This document shows, one piece after another, positions 18,208-31,630 of a stretch of 64,000 bases of DNA (positions within the stretch are counted from its first letter, which is position 1; every line of letters begins with the position of its first letter). The DNA is taken from positions 1 through 64,000 of the forward strand of contig NZ_FNIN01000006.1 of NCBI RefSeq assembly GCF_900104045.1, in the 5' to 3' direction. Made by a program: the position numbers and the translations under genes. Source of the stretch: Desulfonauticus submarinus (lineage in GTDB: Bacteria; Desulfobacterota; Desulfovibrionia; Desulfovibrionales; Desulfonatronovibrionaceae). The notes under the pieces were generated by a model that worked only from the letters and a program-made list of their open reading frames with translations, made no database searches and was not told the origin of the DNA.

Positions 18208-20544
18208 ATGAAATCATTAAAAATTTTTATTATAATTTCATTAATTTTATTATTCATAGGTATTAGTGGTATTTTATTTATTTATTTTTGGGCTCAAAAA
18301 GATTTACCAAATTTTAAAAAAATAACAGACTATAATCCACCATTAGTAACAACGGTTTATACTAAAAATGGTCATGTTCTTGGATATTTTTATAAAGAAA
18401 AAAGATTTTTAGTATCATTAAAAGAAATATCTCCATGGGTTATTAAATCTTTTCTAGCAGCAGAAGATTCTCACTTTTATGAACATGAAGGAGTAGATAT
18501 TGTCGGAATAATTAGAGCAGCAATAAAAAATATAGAAGCAGGAACGATAGTGCAAGGTGGAAGTACAATAACACAACAAATCATCAAATCATTACTTTTA
18601 AGTCCAGAAAGAAGTTATAAAAGAAAATTAAAAGAAATCATTTTAGCTTATCGTTTAGAAAAATATTTAAATAAAAATGAAATTTTAACTATTTATTTAA
18701 ATCAAATATATTTAGGACATGGAGCCTATGGAATAGAGGCTGCAGCAAGAACTTATTTTGGAAAACATGCTAAAGATTTGAATTTAGCAGAAGCAGCAAT
18801 GTTAGCTGGCTTACCTAAAGCTCCTTCAAAATATAATCCTTATAACCATTTTGAATTAGCTAAAAAAAGACAGAGATATGTTTTAAAAAGATTAAAAGAA
18901 TTAAAATGGATATCTAAAAAACAATATGATGAAGCTTTAAATTATCATCTTATTTTAAAATCATCTGGTGATCCTTCATGGCAACAAGGTGCTTATTATT
19001 TAGAAGAAGTTAGACGGTGGCTTATCAATAAATTCGGAGAAGAAAAAGTTTACAAAGGAGGTCTTATTGTTCAAACATGTGCTGATTTAGAGCATCTTAA
19101 TGCTGCTAAAAATGCACTTCGCAAAGGACTTATTGCTTCAACTAAAAGAAGAGGATTTAGAGGACCTCTAAAACATCTCTCTCCAACAGAATATAGTAAT
19201 TTTTTATCAAAACAAATTATTCAGCCAGAATTATTAATACCACAAAGCGGAGAATGGTTAAAAGTTTTAGTTATAAAAGTAAAACCAAAAGGAGCGTGGG
19301 TCAAATTTGGACAAGAACAAGGTTTTATTCCTGTAGAGAGTATGGCTTGGGCGAGAACACCAGATATTTCAAAAGCACCTGAAGATGTTCCTAGAATAAA
19401 AGATGCTACCAAAGTTTTAAAAGCAGGAGATATTGTTTATGCATCTATACAAGAAAAAAAAGATAATCTTTGGATATTATCTCTCGAACAGGAGCCTGAA
19501 GTAGAAGGAGCTATTTTTTCATTAGACCCACGAACAGGAGAAGTTTTAGCTTTAGTTGGAGGATACGATTTTTTTAAATCACAATTCAATAGAGTCACTC
19601 AAGCAAAAAGACAACCAGGATCTGCTTTTAAACCAATTGTATATTCTGTAGCAATAGATAAAGGATTCACTCCTGCTTCTATTATTTTAGACGCACCCAT
19701 AGTTTATGAAGATAAAACAACAAACTCTACTTGGAAACCAGAAAATTTTGAGGGAATATTTTTTGGACCAACTTTATTAAGAACAGCATTGGTAAAATCA
19801 AGAAATTTAGTTACTATTAGAATTGCATCTAAAATAGGAATTAAAAATATTATTAAAAGAGCAAAACTTTTAGGTATTGAAGAAAATTTTCCAAGTGATT
19901 TATCCATTTGCTTAGGTTCTGTTCCTGTAACACCTTGGGAACTTTGTAGAGCTTATACAGCATTTGCACGTCTTGGAACTTATATTGAACCATATTTAGT
20001 AAAAGAAGTAAAAAATTCTTGGGGAGATATATTATATCAAGTAACTCCACAAATAAAAGAAGCTTTATCTCCAGACACAGCCTACATTATAACTTATCTT
20101 TTACAACAAGTAGTCAAATATGGAACTGGCTGGAGGGCAAAAGTATTAAAAAGACCAGTTGCAGGTAAAACAGGCACAACTAATAATGAACAAGATGCAT
20201 GGTTTATAGGTTTTACACCTTATTTACTTACAGGCGTATATGTTGGTTTTGATCAAGTAAAGCCAATGGGTAAATATGAAACAGGCTCAAGAGCTGCTTC
20301 TCCTATTTGGGTAAATTATAGACTTGCAGTAGAACCTAATTATCCTATTCAAGATTTTCCAAAACCAGATAATATTGTAATGCTTAAAATAGACGGTCAA
20401 ACAGGAAAACTAGCTAGTCCTATAAGTAAAGAAGTTTATTTATTGCCCTTTAAAAAAGGAACAGAACCCAAAGAAATAAGCAATATACCAGACGAATTTA
20501 ATTCTAACCAAAATAAAGAAAATATATTAAAAAATATATTTTAG
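18208..20544 (+). CDS. mrcA: penicillin-binding protein 1A, bifunctional transglycosylase/transpeptidase
   Basis: About 778 residues. One N-terminal membrane anchor is followed by a GT51 transglycosylase with the catalytic Glu in AAEDSHFYEHEG and with GGSTITQQ. An OB-like insert comes next, then a transpeptidase with SxxK at Ser472 (PGSAFKP), an SxN motif (KSRN) and KTG at Lys654. It polymerises and cross-links periplasmic peptidoglycan. ATG at 18208 has an AGGG site eight bases upstream; a GTG at 18199 overlapping the previous stop is an alternative. The next gene follows after 3 bp. Confidence 0.94.
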   Translation: MKSLKIFIIISLILLFIGISGILFIYFWAQKDLPNFKKITDYNPPLVTTVYTKNGHVLGYFYKEKRFLVSLKEISPWVIKSFLAAEDSHFYEHEGVDIVGIIRAAIKNIEAGTIVQGGSTITQQIIKSLLLSPERSYKRKLKEIILAYRLEKYLNKNEILTIYLNQIYLGHGAYGIEAAARTYFGKHAKDLNLAEAAMLAGLPKAPSKYNPYNHFELAKKRQRYVLKRLKELKWISKKQYDEALNYHLILKSSGDPSWQQGAYYLEEVRRWLINKFGEEKVYKGGLIVQTCADLEHLNAAKNALRKGLIASTKRRGFRGPLKHLSPTEYSNFLSKQIIQPELLIPQSGEWLKVLVIKVKPKGAWVKFGQEQGFIPVESMAWARTPDISKAPEDVPRIKDATKVLKAGDIVYASIQEKKDNLWILSLEQEPEVEGAIFSLDPRTGEVLALVGGYDFFKSQFNRVTQAKRQPGSAFKPIVYSVAIDKGFTPASIILDAPIVYEDKTTNSTWKPENFEGIFFGPTLLRTALVKSRNLVTIRIASKIGIKNIIKRAKLLGIEENFPSDLSICLGSVPVTPWELCRAYTAFARLGTYIEPYLVKEVKNSWGDILYQVTPQIKEALSPDTAYIITYLLQQVVKYGTGWRAKVLKRPVAGKTGTTNNEQDAWFIGFTPYLLTGVYVGFDQVKPMGKYETGSRAASPIWVNYRLAVEPNYPIQDFPKPDNIVMLKIDGQTGKLASPISKEVYLLPFKKGTEPKEISNIPDEFNSNQNKENILKNIF

Positions 20545-20547
20545 AAT

Positions 20548-21489
20548 ATGTTTATATTAATAAAAAATAACTTAAAAAAATCCTTTACAACATGGATTTA
20601 TCTTTTAAAAATTATGATACCTATCATTATTATATTAAAAATATTAGAATATTTTAATATAATACCAATTATAGGAAAAATATTAAAACCTATTATGAAT
20701 TTATTGGGATTACCAGGAAGCATGGGTATAGTTTGGGCTACCGCAATGATAAATAATATTTATTCTGGAATTATAGTCTTAACTTCTTTACCAGAAAGTC
20801 AAAATTTGACTATTGCTCAAATGACAGTATTAGCAACTATTATTTTAATAGCTCACTCTTTACCTATAGAATTAAAAATTGTACAAAAATCAGGTCCAAA
20901 AATGTTATTCCAATTTTTTTGTAGATTTTTCAGTGCTTTAATAATAGGATTCTTTTTAAACTATATTTATCGTAATTTTAATTTATTACAAGATAAAGCA
21001 AATATAATATTATCAATTAGTCATAACGATGATTTATTTATATGGTCTATAAATCAAATAAAAAATTTGTTTTATATATTTTTTATAATATTTATTTTAA
21101 TATTAATTATAGATTTTATCGAAAAAACAAAACTATTAAATATATTTAATAAACTATTAAAACCAATTTTAAATTTATTAGATATAAAAGATAAAGGACT
21201 TATATTAACTATGGTTGGTTTAACCATGGGATTATCTTATGGTGGAGGAATTCTAATAGAAGAAAGTAAATCTGGCACAATACCGAAAGAAGAAATTTTT
21301 ACATCATTAACTTTAATGGGTTTATCTCATAGTATAATAGAAGACACTATTTTAATGCTATTTATAGGAGCACATTTATCAGGTATACTTTTTATACGAG
21401 TCATAATGTCTATTTTAATAGTATCTATTATAGTTAGAATAATGAAAATTTTACCTCTCAATTTAAAAGAAAAAATTTTATATGCTTAA
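20548..21489 (+). CDS. nucleoside-recognition (gate) domain integral membrane protein
   Basis: A 313-residue, very hydrophobic protein with two gate-type halves (GLPGSMGIVWATAMINNIYSG and GLTMGLSYGGGILIEES) and a conserved GLSHSIIEDT segment. It resembles nucleoside-recognition domain proteins related to SpmA/SpmB and the FeoB/concentrative transporter gate region. The transported substrate is unknown. It starts 3 bp after the PBP1A stop, suggesting an envelope role, but that is inference. Confidence 0.75.
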   Translation: MFILIKNNLKKSFTTWIYLLKIMIPIIIILKILEYFNIIPIIGKILKPIMNLLGLPGSMGIVWATAMINNIYSGIIVLTSLPESQNLTIAQMTVLATIILIAHSLPIELKIVQKSGPKMLFQFFCRFFSALIIGFFLNYIYRNFNLLQDKANIILSISHNDDLFIWSINQIKNLFYIFFIIFILILIIDFIEKTKLLNIFNKLLKPILNLLDIKDKGLILTMVGLTMGLSYGGGILIEESKSGTIPKEEIFTSLTLMGLSHSIIEDTILMLFIGAHLSGILFIRVIMSILIVSIIVRIMKILPLNLKEKILYA

Positions 21490-21503
21490 AGGAGGAATAG
21501 TTT

Positions 21504-21698
21504 ATGGCCATTAATAAAGAACTGCTAAATATCTTAGCTTGTCCTAAATGCAAAAATGAACTTAAATTAACTCAAAAAGAAAACGGTCTCATTTGTGAGA
21601 AGTGTAAAAAAGTATATCCGATAAAAGAAGATATTCCTATTCTTTTAATAGAAGAAGCAATTGATTTAGATAAATTTGAACAAAATGGTGAAAATTAA
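21504..21698 (+). CDS. Trm112-family zinc-ribbon protein
   Basis: A 64-residue protein of the Trm112/UPF0434 (YcaR) type: LLNILACPKCKNEL, then CEKCKKVYPIKEDIPILL. Two CxxC pairs form the zinc ribbon. Eukaryotic and archaeal Trm112 activates methyltransferases; bacterial roles are less clear. An AAAGGAGG site lies just before the ATG. The stop is followed directly by the tatD ATG. Confidence 0.9.
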   Translation: MAINKELLNILACPKCKNELKLTQKENGLICEKCKKVYPIKEDIPILLIEEAIDLDKFEQNGEN

Positions 21699-22508
21699 AT
21701 GTCTAAAAAAAGTAAAATAGATCCTGAAGATATTTCTCTACCCCTAGAAGGAATAGATACACACGCCCATCTAAGTTTAAAACATTTTCAAAATGATCTT
21801 GAAAATGTTATTCAAAAAGCAAAAAAATGTGGAATTAAATATATTGGAAATGTCTTTTTATCTTCAGAAGAATTTTTTAACAATATAGATAGATTACAAA
21901 ATAATAAAAATATATTTTATATCTTAGGTATTCACCCACATGATGCTGAAAAATTAGGAAACATAAAAGAAATAAAGAAAATAAAAGATATTTGTTCAAA
22001 ATATAATATTAAAGCAATTGGTGAAATAGGTCTAGATTACCATTACAATTTCTCAAAACCAAAATTTCAAAAAGAAATTTTTGAACAACAAATAGATTTA
22101 GCATTATCTCTAAATAAACCAATCGTAATTCATTCAAGAGAAGCAAAGGAAGATACATTTTCTATCTTAAATAACTTTAAAATAAAAAAATGTCTTTTTC
22201 ATTGTTTTAGTTATGATAAAGAAGCACTTGATAAAATTTTAGAAAATGAATGGTATATATCTTTACCTGGAACGATTACTTTTAAAAAATCTAAACAAAT
22301 TCAGGATATTGCTAAATACACTCCTTTAAATCGTATTATGTTAGAAACCGATTCACCTTACTTAACTCCAGAACCTTATAGAGGTAAAAGAAATGAACCT
22401 GCTTTTATAGTATTTTCTGCTTATAAATTAGCTGAAATTAAGCAAAAAGATGTTCTTGAAATATGGAAGCAAACAGCTATAAATGCAAAATTTTTTTTTG
22501 ATATTTAA
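21699..22508 (+). CDS. tatD: TatD-family metal-dependent hydrolase
   Basis: A 269-residue TIM-barrel amidohydrolase with IDTHAHLS (metal His pair), AIGEIGLDYHY (Glu), VIHSREA and FHCFS His positions, and the ETDSPYLTPEPYRGKRNEP terminal signature with the metal Asp. The family acts as a 3'-5' exonuclease/DNase and possibly in D-amino-acid or RNA turnover. It abuts the Trm112 gene and its last 4 bp overlap a convergent small gene. Confidence 0.92.
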   Translation: MSKKSKIDPEDISLPLEGIDTHAHLSLKHFQNDLENVIQKAKKCGIKYIGNVFLSSEEFFNNIDRLQNNKNIFYILGIHPHDAEKLGNIKEIKKIKDICSKYNIKAIGEIGLDYHYNFSKPKFQKEIFEQQIDLALSLNKPIVIHSREAKEDTFSILNNFKIKKCLFHCFSYDKEALDKILENEWYISLPGTITFKKSKQIQDIAKYTPLNRIMLETDSPYLTPEPYRGKRNEPAFIVFSAYKLAEIKQKDVLEIWKQTAINAKFFFDI

Positions 22509-22912
22509 TAAATAAAAATTATTTTTTTTAAATTTTCTGATTTAATTTTTAAATTTCCCCATTTAGTTCGTCCAAAAAATAAAATATCTTTTTTTATAAA
22601 AAAAGAAGAAACTTCTCCATCTTTAAAAAAAACCTTAACTTTTATATTTTTATCCTGAAGATAAAAAAGAACCTTTTTTATTTTTGCAAAATCAAGGCTA
22701 ATATCAGTTTTACCTAATTGAACAGGTAAATAAGTTAATCCATTTACTGAAAAATCAGTTACTACTATCATATTTTCATCAACATCAAATATTTTTACTT
22801 TAAAATTTCTATCTGGTTTAGGTATTTTAGTAACAACTCCTTGATTTGATCCCATTGCATACAAAAATAAAGATAAAATAAAAATAATAATAATTTTTAA
22901 GTTAAATCTCAT
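22505..22912 (-). CDS. small exported protein of unknown function
   Basis: 135 residues, not recognised. An N-terminal stretch of about 20 hydrophobic residues after a Lys/Arg start (MRFNLK, then IIIIFILSLFLYAMG) looks like a signal peptide or anchor. The rest is beta-strand-rich with alternating hydrophobic and Lys residues and no Cys. It is downstream of, and two bases from, a DUF4911 gene on the same strand, and convergent with tatD with a 4-bp overlap. It probably belongs to the same transcript as DUF4911 and the M24 peptidase. Confidence 0.6.
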   Translation of the reverse strand: MRFNLKIIIIFILSLFLYAMGSNQGVVTKIPKPDRNFKVKIFDVDENMIVVTDFSVNGLTYLPVQLGKTDISLDFAKIKKVLFYLQDKNIKVKVFFKDGEVSSFFIKKDILFFGRTKWGNLKIKSENLKKIIFIY

Positions 22913-22914
22913 AT

Positions 22915-23142
22915 TTATATCTCCTCTTTAACATAAATTATATCTATATTTAATTCTGAATTTATTTTTTTTAGAAAAAATAATACTTGTTGCAAATAAT
23001 CTTTTGAACAAACTAACTGCACAACAGCCTTATACTTATCAATAACCGTAAAGTAAGCTAAATTATCCCATCCTTCAATTAAAAACTTTAAATAGGCTAT
23101 TTCAGAGCGTGGAATCTTAAGATAAATTCTACACGAAAACAT
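22915..23142 (-). CDS. DUF4911-like small protein
   Basis: 75 residues matching the pattern of DUF4911 proteins, found mainly in delta-proteobacteria and Firmicutes: an IYLKIPRSEIAYLKFLIEGWDNLA core, followed by alternating strands. No catalytic motif is evident. It is packed two bases from both neighbours and probably in one transcript with the M24 peptidase upstream. Function unknown. Confidence 0.7.
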   Translation of the reverse strand: MFSCRIYLKIPRSEIAYLKFLIEGWDNLAYFTVIDKYKAVVQLVCSKDYLQQVLFFLKKINSELNIDIIYVKEEI

Positions 23143-23144
23143 TT

Positions 23145-24209
23145 TTAAAGAATTTCTACGCCATTTTTAGTGACAAGAATCATATGCTCCCACCTAATTC
23201 CTCCCCATTCAGGATAATATAATCCAGGTTCAACAGTGATAACCATTCCAGTTTCAAAAAGATCTTCATTAGTAAAATTTATTCCAGGAATTTCATGAGT
23301 ATCTAACCCAATTCCATGACCTAAAGCATGAGTAAAATAATTATCTACCCCATATTTTCTAAAAAAATCTTTTACTAACAAATAAGCATCTTTTATTTTT
23401 ACTCCTGGTTTAATAAATTCTATAGCTTTTCTCTGAGCTTCCTTTACTAATTCTAAATTTTTTAAAAATTCAGATGAAGGATTATCTCCAAACCAAAAAG
23501 TTCTTGTTTGATCTGAACAATAATCTAAAAAACGACAACCTATATCTATTAATACTACGTCATTAAAAGAAAGTTTTTTATCAGAAGGAGATGCATGAGG
23601 TTTTGCAGCATTTTTACCAAAAGCAACAATTGGAGAAAACGCATTTTCTCTAGCACCATGTTCTTTAAAAAACTTTTCTATAAACCACGCAATTTCTTTT
23701 TCTGTCTGACCTACTTTAAAATATTTAGGTAATATTTTAAAAACTTCATAAACTAGTTGATTTGATTTTTTAATGTGTTCTACCTCTATTTCATCCTTTA
23801 TTTTTCTTAAATTTTCAACGACATTTTTAAAAGGTATTAATTCAAAATTTTTATTTAAATTAATAAAAAATTCATAATTAAAAAAATTATATTCAAAACC
23901 TATTTTTTTTATATTAAGTCTATTTTTTAATATATCGATAATAAACTTAAATTTATCACCTGAGTAAATAAAAATATTATCACTAAAAATATCTTTAGCC
24001 TCTTCTATATAACGAGGATCTGTAAATAGAAAAAAATCATTAGAAGTAATAATTAAAAAACCAGCACTTTCATTATATTGAACATCTTTTAATTCAAAAC
24101 CAGATAAATAATAACGATTAGTAGGATTTAATATTAAAAAGCAATCTATTTTTTTTTGTAAAATAAATTGTTGAATCTTTTTAATTCTTGAAAAATGAAA
24201 TTTATTCAT
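23145..24209 (-). CDS. M24-family Xaa-Pro aminopeptidase
   Basis: 354 residues: a creatinase-like N-terminal domain and a C-terminal pita-bread domain. Metal ligands are visible: Asp in VLIDIGCRF and in SDQTRTFW, His in HALGHGIGLDTHE, Glu in VITVEPGLYY and the last Glu in IRWEHMIL. It releases N-terminal residues preceding proline from peptides in the cytoplasm. It precedes the DUF4911 gene by two bases and lies 15 bp after the homocysteine gene. Confidence 0.92.
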   Translation of the reverse strand: MNKFHFSRIKKIQQFILQKKIDCFLILNPTNRYYLSGFELKDVQYNESAGFLIITSNDFFLFTDPRYIEEAKDIFSDNIFIYSGDKFKFIIDILKNRLNIKKIGFEYNFFNYEFFINLNKNFELIPFKNVVENLRKIKDEIEVEHIKKSNQLVYEVFKILPKYFKVGQTEKEIAWFIEKFFKEHGARENAFSPIVAFGKNAAKPHASPSDKKLSFNDVVLIDIGCRFLDYCSDQTRTFWFGDNPSSEFLKNLELVKEAQRKAIEFIKPGVKIKDAYLLVKDFFRKYGVDNYFTHALGHGIGLDTHEIPGINFTNEDLFETGMVITVEPGLYYPEWGGIRWEHMILVTKNGVEIL

Positions 24210-24224
24210 ATCATATTATCCTAA

Positions 24225-25382
24225 TTAAATAAAAAACTCTTGAGGTTCAGTTAATAAAAAATCTCCTTTTTCAATCCACTTTTTTAAAGTATCTGCTATT
24301 TCCAAAGAAAGTGAATAACTAGTAACAGGTACTGTAAGTATCTTCTTTCCTTCAAACTCAATACTTCCAGATAATAATTCAGAATAATTAACATATTTTA
24401 AAGGTTTTGCTTTTCCTTGCCCATATTCTTCCCCATAATCTATAAGTGGCATTTGAATGTCTTCATCACTTACGCCAGTAAACCACGCCATTTCTTCATC
24501 AAGAATAGGAATAGGGATTCCAACTCCTACACAAATAGAACAACCATATCCGATAATACTTAATCCTCTAATATACTTAGGATCCATTTGTTTTAAATCA
24601 CCCTTTAACATTAAAGTGGCAGCAGGTTTTAACGGTAACCCTCGTTGATTTCTAGGAGGAGAAGGATTATGTTGAGTACCATGTCCTATAACATATCCTA
24701 CTCCTCCTCCTAAAAATATTTTAGTACCTGTACCTATTGTTCTTAAATAAGGATCATTAAATAAAGGACTTAAACAACCTGAGGTAGCAAAATTAACGTT
24801 AGCCCCATGAGGACGAAGAGGGCCCATATAAGTATATTTTATTTTAGAACTCAAATTTAAAGCACAGTTGTAATTTTGATAACAATTACGCGGATTTAAT
24901 AAAATAGCGTCATTTAATTCTCCTAAAGTAATATCTTTTTCTAAATATTTTCGAGGATAACAATCTGTACCATAAGCTTTAGCTCTTAAATGAACAGAAC
25001 GACCTCTTAATAAATCCTCAATAACATGCCCACCACCATATTTAAATTGTCCTGGAAATACTCTATTTAAAGGATCGTCTTCAGTAGGCTCTGTTGCTCC
25101 TAAATAAGCATCTACAGCAGCTAGTCCAGCATAAGCAGGAACTCCATTTAACCAAACCTTTGAGGCTTTTATCAAAGGTGGGTATTGTTTAAAATTAAAA
25201 AGAAGTCCAGAGGAACACATAGGAGAAAAAGTACCAGTAGTTACAACATCTACTTCTGCTGCTGCCTTTTTTTTACCTACATTTTTCACTAACTCAGCCA
25301 TTTCTTTAGCATTTAAAATAACTGCTTTCCCTTTCTTAATCTTTTCATTAATTTCCTGAATAGTCTTTTTTATTGTAGCCAT
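24225..25382 (-). CDS. homocysteine biosynthesis protein (DUF39/HcyBio)
   Basis: A 385-residue COG1900/DUF39 protein. This family takes part in making homocysteine from aspartate semialdehyde and sulfide in methanogens and sulfate reducers, in place of the transsulfuration or O-acylhomoserine routes. Cys56 (TFSPMCSSG) and Cys141 (YGTDCYPR) sit where the family has conserved cysteines. GGGVGYVIGHGTQHNPSPP and YGCSICVGVGIPIP are also typical. Here there are no fused CBS or ferredoxin domains; the NIL-ferredoxin partner type is at 51.2 kb. A GGAG site lies five bases before the ATG. Confidence 0.88.
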   Translation of the reverse strand: MATIKKTIQEINEKIKKGKAVILNAKEMAELVKNVGKKKAAAEVDVVTTGTFSPMCSSGLLFNFKQYPPLIKASKVWLNGVPAYAGLAAVDAYLGATEPTEDDPLNRVFPGQFKYGGGHVIEDLLRGRSVHLRAKAYGTDCYPRKYLEKDITLGELNDAILLNPRNCYQNYNCALNLSSKIKYTYMGPLRPHGANVNFATSGCLSPLFNDPYLRTIGTGTKIFLGGGVGYVIGHGTQHNPSPPRNQRGLPLKPAATLMLKGDLKQMDPKYIRGLSIIGYGCSICVGVGIPIPILDEEMAWFTGVSDEDIQMPLIDYGEEYGQGKAKPLKYVNYSELLSGSIEFEGKKILTVPVTSYSLSLEIADTLKKWIEKGDFLLTEPQEFFI

Positions 25383-25432
25383 ATTTTCTCCATTTTTTTA
25401 ATCATCCCAACAAGTTATAATAACCCATTTAT

Positions 25433-25461
25433 TTGCAATTAAAGAAAAAATCAGTTATATT
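25433..25461 (+). promoter_or_regulatory. dnaN: candidate promoter for dnaN
   Basis: TTGCAA and TATATT are separated by 17 bp. The ATG is 220 bp downstream, which would leave a long leader spanning the TTAAGAAC repeats. Consensus match only. Confidence 0.3.
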
Positions 25462-25506
25462 TTTTACTTCTTAGTCAAGGCTAAATTATTAGTCAATAAA
25501 CTCAAA

Positions 25507-25596
25507 TTAAGAACAATATTGTTCTAAAGTTAAAATTTAAGAACAAATATTTTTTTTATAAAAAAAAAGAAACAAAAAAATAAAAAAAGTTCTTAA
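25507..25596. repeat. TTAAGAAC repeats with 16-bp palindrome
   Basis: TTAAGAAC occurs at 25507-25514 and 25537-25544, and inverted (GTTCTTAA) at 25589-25596. The first copy forms the perfect palindrome AGAACAATATTGTTCT at 25510-25525. A fifth weaker GAAC half-site is at about 25643. Likely protein-binding sites for a repressor or initiator. Confidence 0.6.
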
Positions 25597-25681
25597 ATAA
25601 ATTTTAAAAAATTTTTTATTTTCAACAAGTTAAAAGAATTACGAACAAAATAACACTCTTAATAATAAAAAGGAGAAAAAG

Positions 25682-29193
<3,512 letters not shown>

Positions 29194-29208
29194 TAGGAGA
29201 TATAAGAA

Positions 29209-31626
29209 GTGATTAATTATATTAATATAGAAGATGAGCTAAAAAAGTCTTATTTAGAATATTCACTTAGTGTTATAGTAGGTAGAGCACTTCCAGATGT
29301 TAGAGATGGTTTAAAACCAGTTCATCGCCGTATTTTATATGCTATGCATGAGTTAGGTAATACCTATAATAAACCTTTTAAAAAATCTGCAAGAATTGTT
29401 GGTGATGTTATTGGTAAATATCATCCTCATGGAGATGCTGCTGTATATGATGCATTAGTGCGCATGGCTCAAAATTTTAATATGAGAGAGCCTCTTATAG
29501 AGGGACAAGGTAATTTTGGCTCTATTGATGGAGATTCTGCTGCTGCTATGCGTTATACTGAAGTAAGATTAGCAAAAATTACGTCAGAGTTTTTAACAGA
29601 TATAGATAAAGATACTGTTGATTTTAGACCTAATTATGACAATACTCTAAAAGAACCAGAAGTATTGCCAACAAAGATACCAAATTTAATTATAAATGGA
29701 TCTTCAGGTATTGCTGTTGGAATGGCTACGAATATTCCTCCTCATAATTTAAAAGAAGTAATTGAGGCTACTTTATATCTTTTAGATAATCCAAATTGTT
29801 GTGTTTCTGATTTAATGAATTTTATTAAAGGACCTGATTTTCCAACAGGTGCTTTTGTATATGGACAAGAAGGATTAAAATCTGCATATGAAACTGGTAG
29901 GGGAAGTATAAAGATACGTTCAAAAATAGAAATAGAAGAAGGAAAAAATAAATCTATTGTTATTAAAGAAATACCATATGCAGTTAATAAATCAAATTTG
30001 GTAGAAAAAATTGCTCAACTTATAAATGAAAATAAAATTGAAGGTATTGCTGATCTTAGAGATGAATCAGATAGAAATGGTATTAGAATAGTTATAGAGT
30101 TAAAAAAAGGTGTTTATGAAGATATAATTATAAATAAATTATATAAGTTTTCTGGATTGGAACAATCTTATGGTATTAATATAATGGCTGTTGTTAATAA
30201 TCGGCCAAAATTATTAACTTTAAAAGAAGTTTTAGAGTGTTTTTTAGAACATCGAAGAGTAGTTGTCTTACGAAGAACAAAATTTGAATTAAATAAAGCA
30301 GAAGCAAGAGCTCATATTTTAGAAGGTCTTAAAAAAGCATTAGATATTATTGATGAAATAATAAAAACTATTAAACAATCAAAAACTCCTTCTGAAGCAA
30401 AGAAAAATTTGATTAGAAATTATGATTTTTCAGAGATACAGGCTCAAGCAATTTTAGATATGAAGTTACAGCGTCTTACAAATTTAGAGAAACAAAAATT
30501 AATTGAAGAATATAATGAGTTAATTAAGACTATTGAATATTTAAATTCAATTTTAAATAATAAGGAAGTTTTAAAGACAGTAATAAAAGAAGAATTAATA
30601 AAAATAAAACAAGATTACTCTTCGGAAAGAAAAACTATTATTTTAGATTATGATCCAGATAATATTAATGTAGAAGATATTATTCCTGACAGTGAAGTTG
30701 TTGTTACTTTAACAAAAAATGGATATATTAAAAGAACTTCTCTTAGTAATTATAATCAACAAAAAAGAGGAGGAAAAGGGATTGTTGGAGCAAATGTATC
30801 AAAAAATGATTTTGTTATAGACTTAGTAACTACTTCTAATCACCAGGATCTTTATTTATTTTCAAATCAAGGAAAATGTTATAAAATAAAAGTTTATGAT
30901 ATACCAGAAGCTAGCAGAATTGCTAAGGGTATACATATTAAAAATATTATTCCATTAGCCCAAGAAGAATTTATTGCAAAATTGGTTTCTCAACGTAATT
31001 TAACTATAAATGACTATTTCTTTTTTGTAACTAAAAGGGGATTAGTTAAAAAAACATCTACATCTTTATTTAAAAATATTAGACAAACTGGTATTATAGC
31101 TATTAATTTGAAAGATGGTGATGAACTAATTGATGTTAAACTTATTCATCATGATTCTGAAATTATGTTGATAACAAAAAGTGGATATTGTATCCGTTTT
31201 AATACAAATGAGATTAGGCCAATAGGTAGAAATGCAATGGGAGTTAAAGGAGTTGCTTTAAGAGAAGGAGATAAAGTCGTATCAGCAGTAGAAATAAATG
31301 GTGATGACAGAAAAGAACTTTTAACTATTTCTGAAAAAGGATTTGGTAAAAGAACATCATTAGATATGTATAGAGTACAATCTAGAGGAGGAAAAGGAAT
31401 TAAAAATATGAAAGTTAATAATAAAACAGGATCTGTGTGTGGATCTGTTTTGGTAAATGAAAAAGATGAAATTATTATCTTAAATTCTTTAAATAAAATT
31501 ATTAGAATTGGTGTTAAAGATATAAGAAAAGCTGGAAGAGATACTATGGGAGTTAAGTTAATTAATATTGAAGATGGACAGAGAATTGTTTGTTTTGATA
31601 GAGTTATTAAAGAAGAAAATTTATAA
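29209..31626 (+). CDS. gyrA: DNA gyrase subunit A
   Basis: 805 residues. The start is GTG with an AGGAG site about nine bases upstream. The catalytic Tyr116 is in MRYTEVRL. The quinolone-region segment reads [10 protein letters not shown], with Ala77 where E. coli has Ser83, and the following Asp81 is kept. The C-terminal half contains beta-pinwheel repeats with the GyrA-box-like QQKRGGKGI. It forms the A2B2 gyrase. It converges on holB with a 4-bp gap. Confidence 0.97.
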   Translation: MINYINIEDELKKSYLEYSLSVIVGRALPDVRDGLKPVHRRILYAMHELGNTYNKPFKKSARIVGDVIGKYHPHGDAAVYDALVRMAQNFNMREPLIEGQGNFGSIDGDSAAAMRYTEVRLAKITSEFLTDIDKDTVDFRPNYDNTLKEPEVLPTKIPNLIINGSSGIAVGMATNIPPHNLKEVIEATLYLLDNPNCCVSDLMNFIKGPDFPTGAFVYGQEGLKSAYETGRGSIKIRSKIEIEEGKNKSIVIKEIPYAVNKSNLVEKIAQLINENKIEGIADLRDESDRNGIRIVIELKKGVYEDIIINKLYKFSGLEQSYGINIMAVVNNRPKLLTLKEVLECFLEHRRVVVLRRTKFELNKAEARAHILEGLKKALDIIDEIIKTIKQSKTPSEAKKNLIRNYDFSEIQAQAILDMKLQRLTNLEKQKLIEEYNELIKTIEYLNSILNNKEVLKTVIKEELIKIKQDYSSERKTIILDYDPDNINVEDIIPDSEVVVTLTKNGYIKRTSLSNYNQQKRGGKGIVGANVSKNDFVIDLVTTSNHQDLYLFSNQGKCYKIKVYDIPEASRIAKGIHIKNIIPLAQEEFIAKLVSQRNLTINDYFFFVTKRGLVKKTSTSLFKNIRQTGIIAINLKDGDELIDVKLIHHDSEIMLITKSGYCIRFNTNEIRPIGRNAMGVKGVALREGDKVVSAVEINGDDRKELLTISEKGFGKRTSLDMYRVQSRGGKGIKNMKVNNKTGSVCGSVLVNEKDEIIILNSLNKIIRIGVKDIRKAGRDTMGVKLINIEDGQRIVCFDRVIKEENL

Positions 31627-31630
31627 CTTT

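Larger units (their letters stand above)
25383..25681. other. AT-rich 299-bp divergent gap before dnaN, candidate origin/regulatory region
   Basis: It lies between the leftward homocysteine gene and rightward dnaN-gyrB-gyrA. It contains long A and T tracts, a TTAAGAAC repeat family and one 16-bp palindrome. Local hand counts suggest a base-composition switch around here. I found no TTATNCACA DnaA box, and dnaA is not in the window, so origin function is inference. Confidence 0.4.

Noticed and set aside
25510-25525. LexA/SOS box
   Set aside because: The spacing is GAAC-N6-GTTC, not the GAAC-N4-GTTC of Gram-positive type LexA sites, and dnaN-gyrB is not a typical SOS target.
25383-25681. Classical DnaA-box cluster
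   Set aside because: No TTATNCACA or complement was found by eye, so the region is only called a candidate origin.
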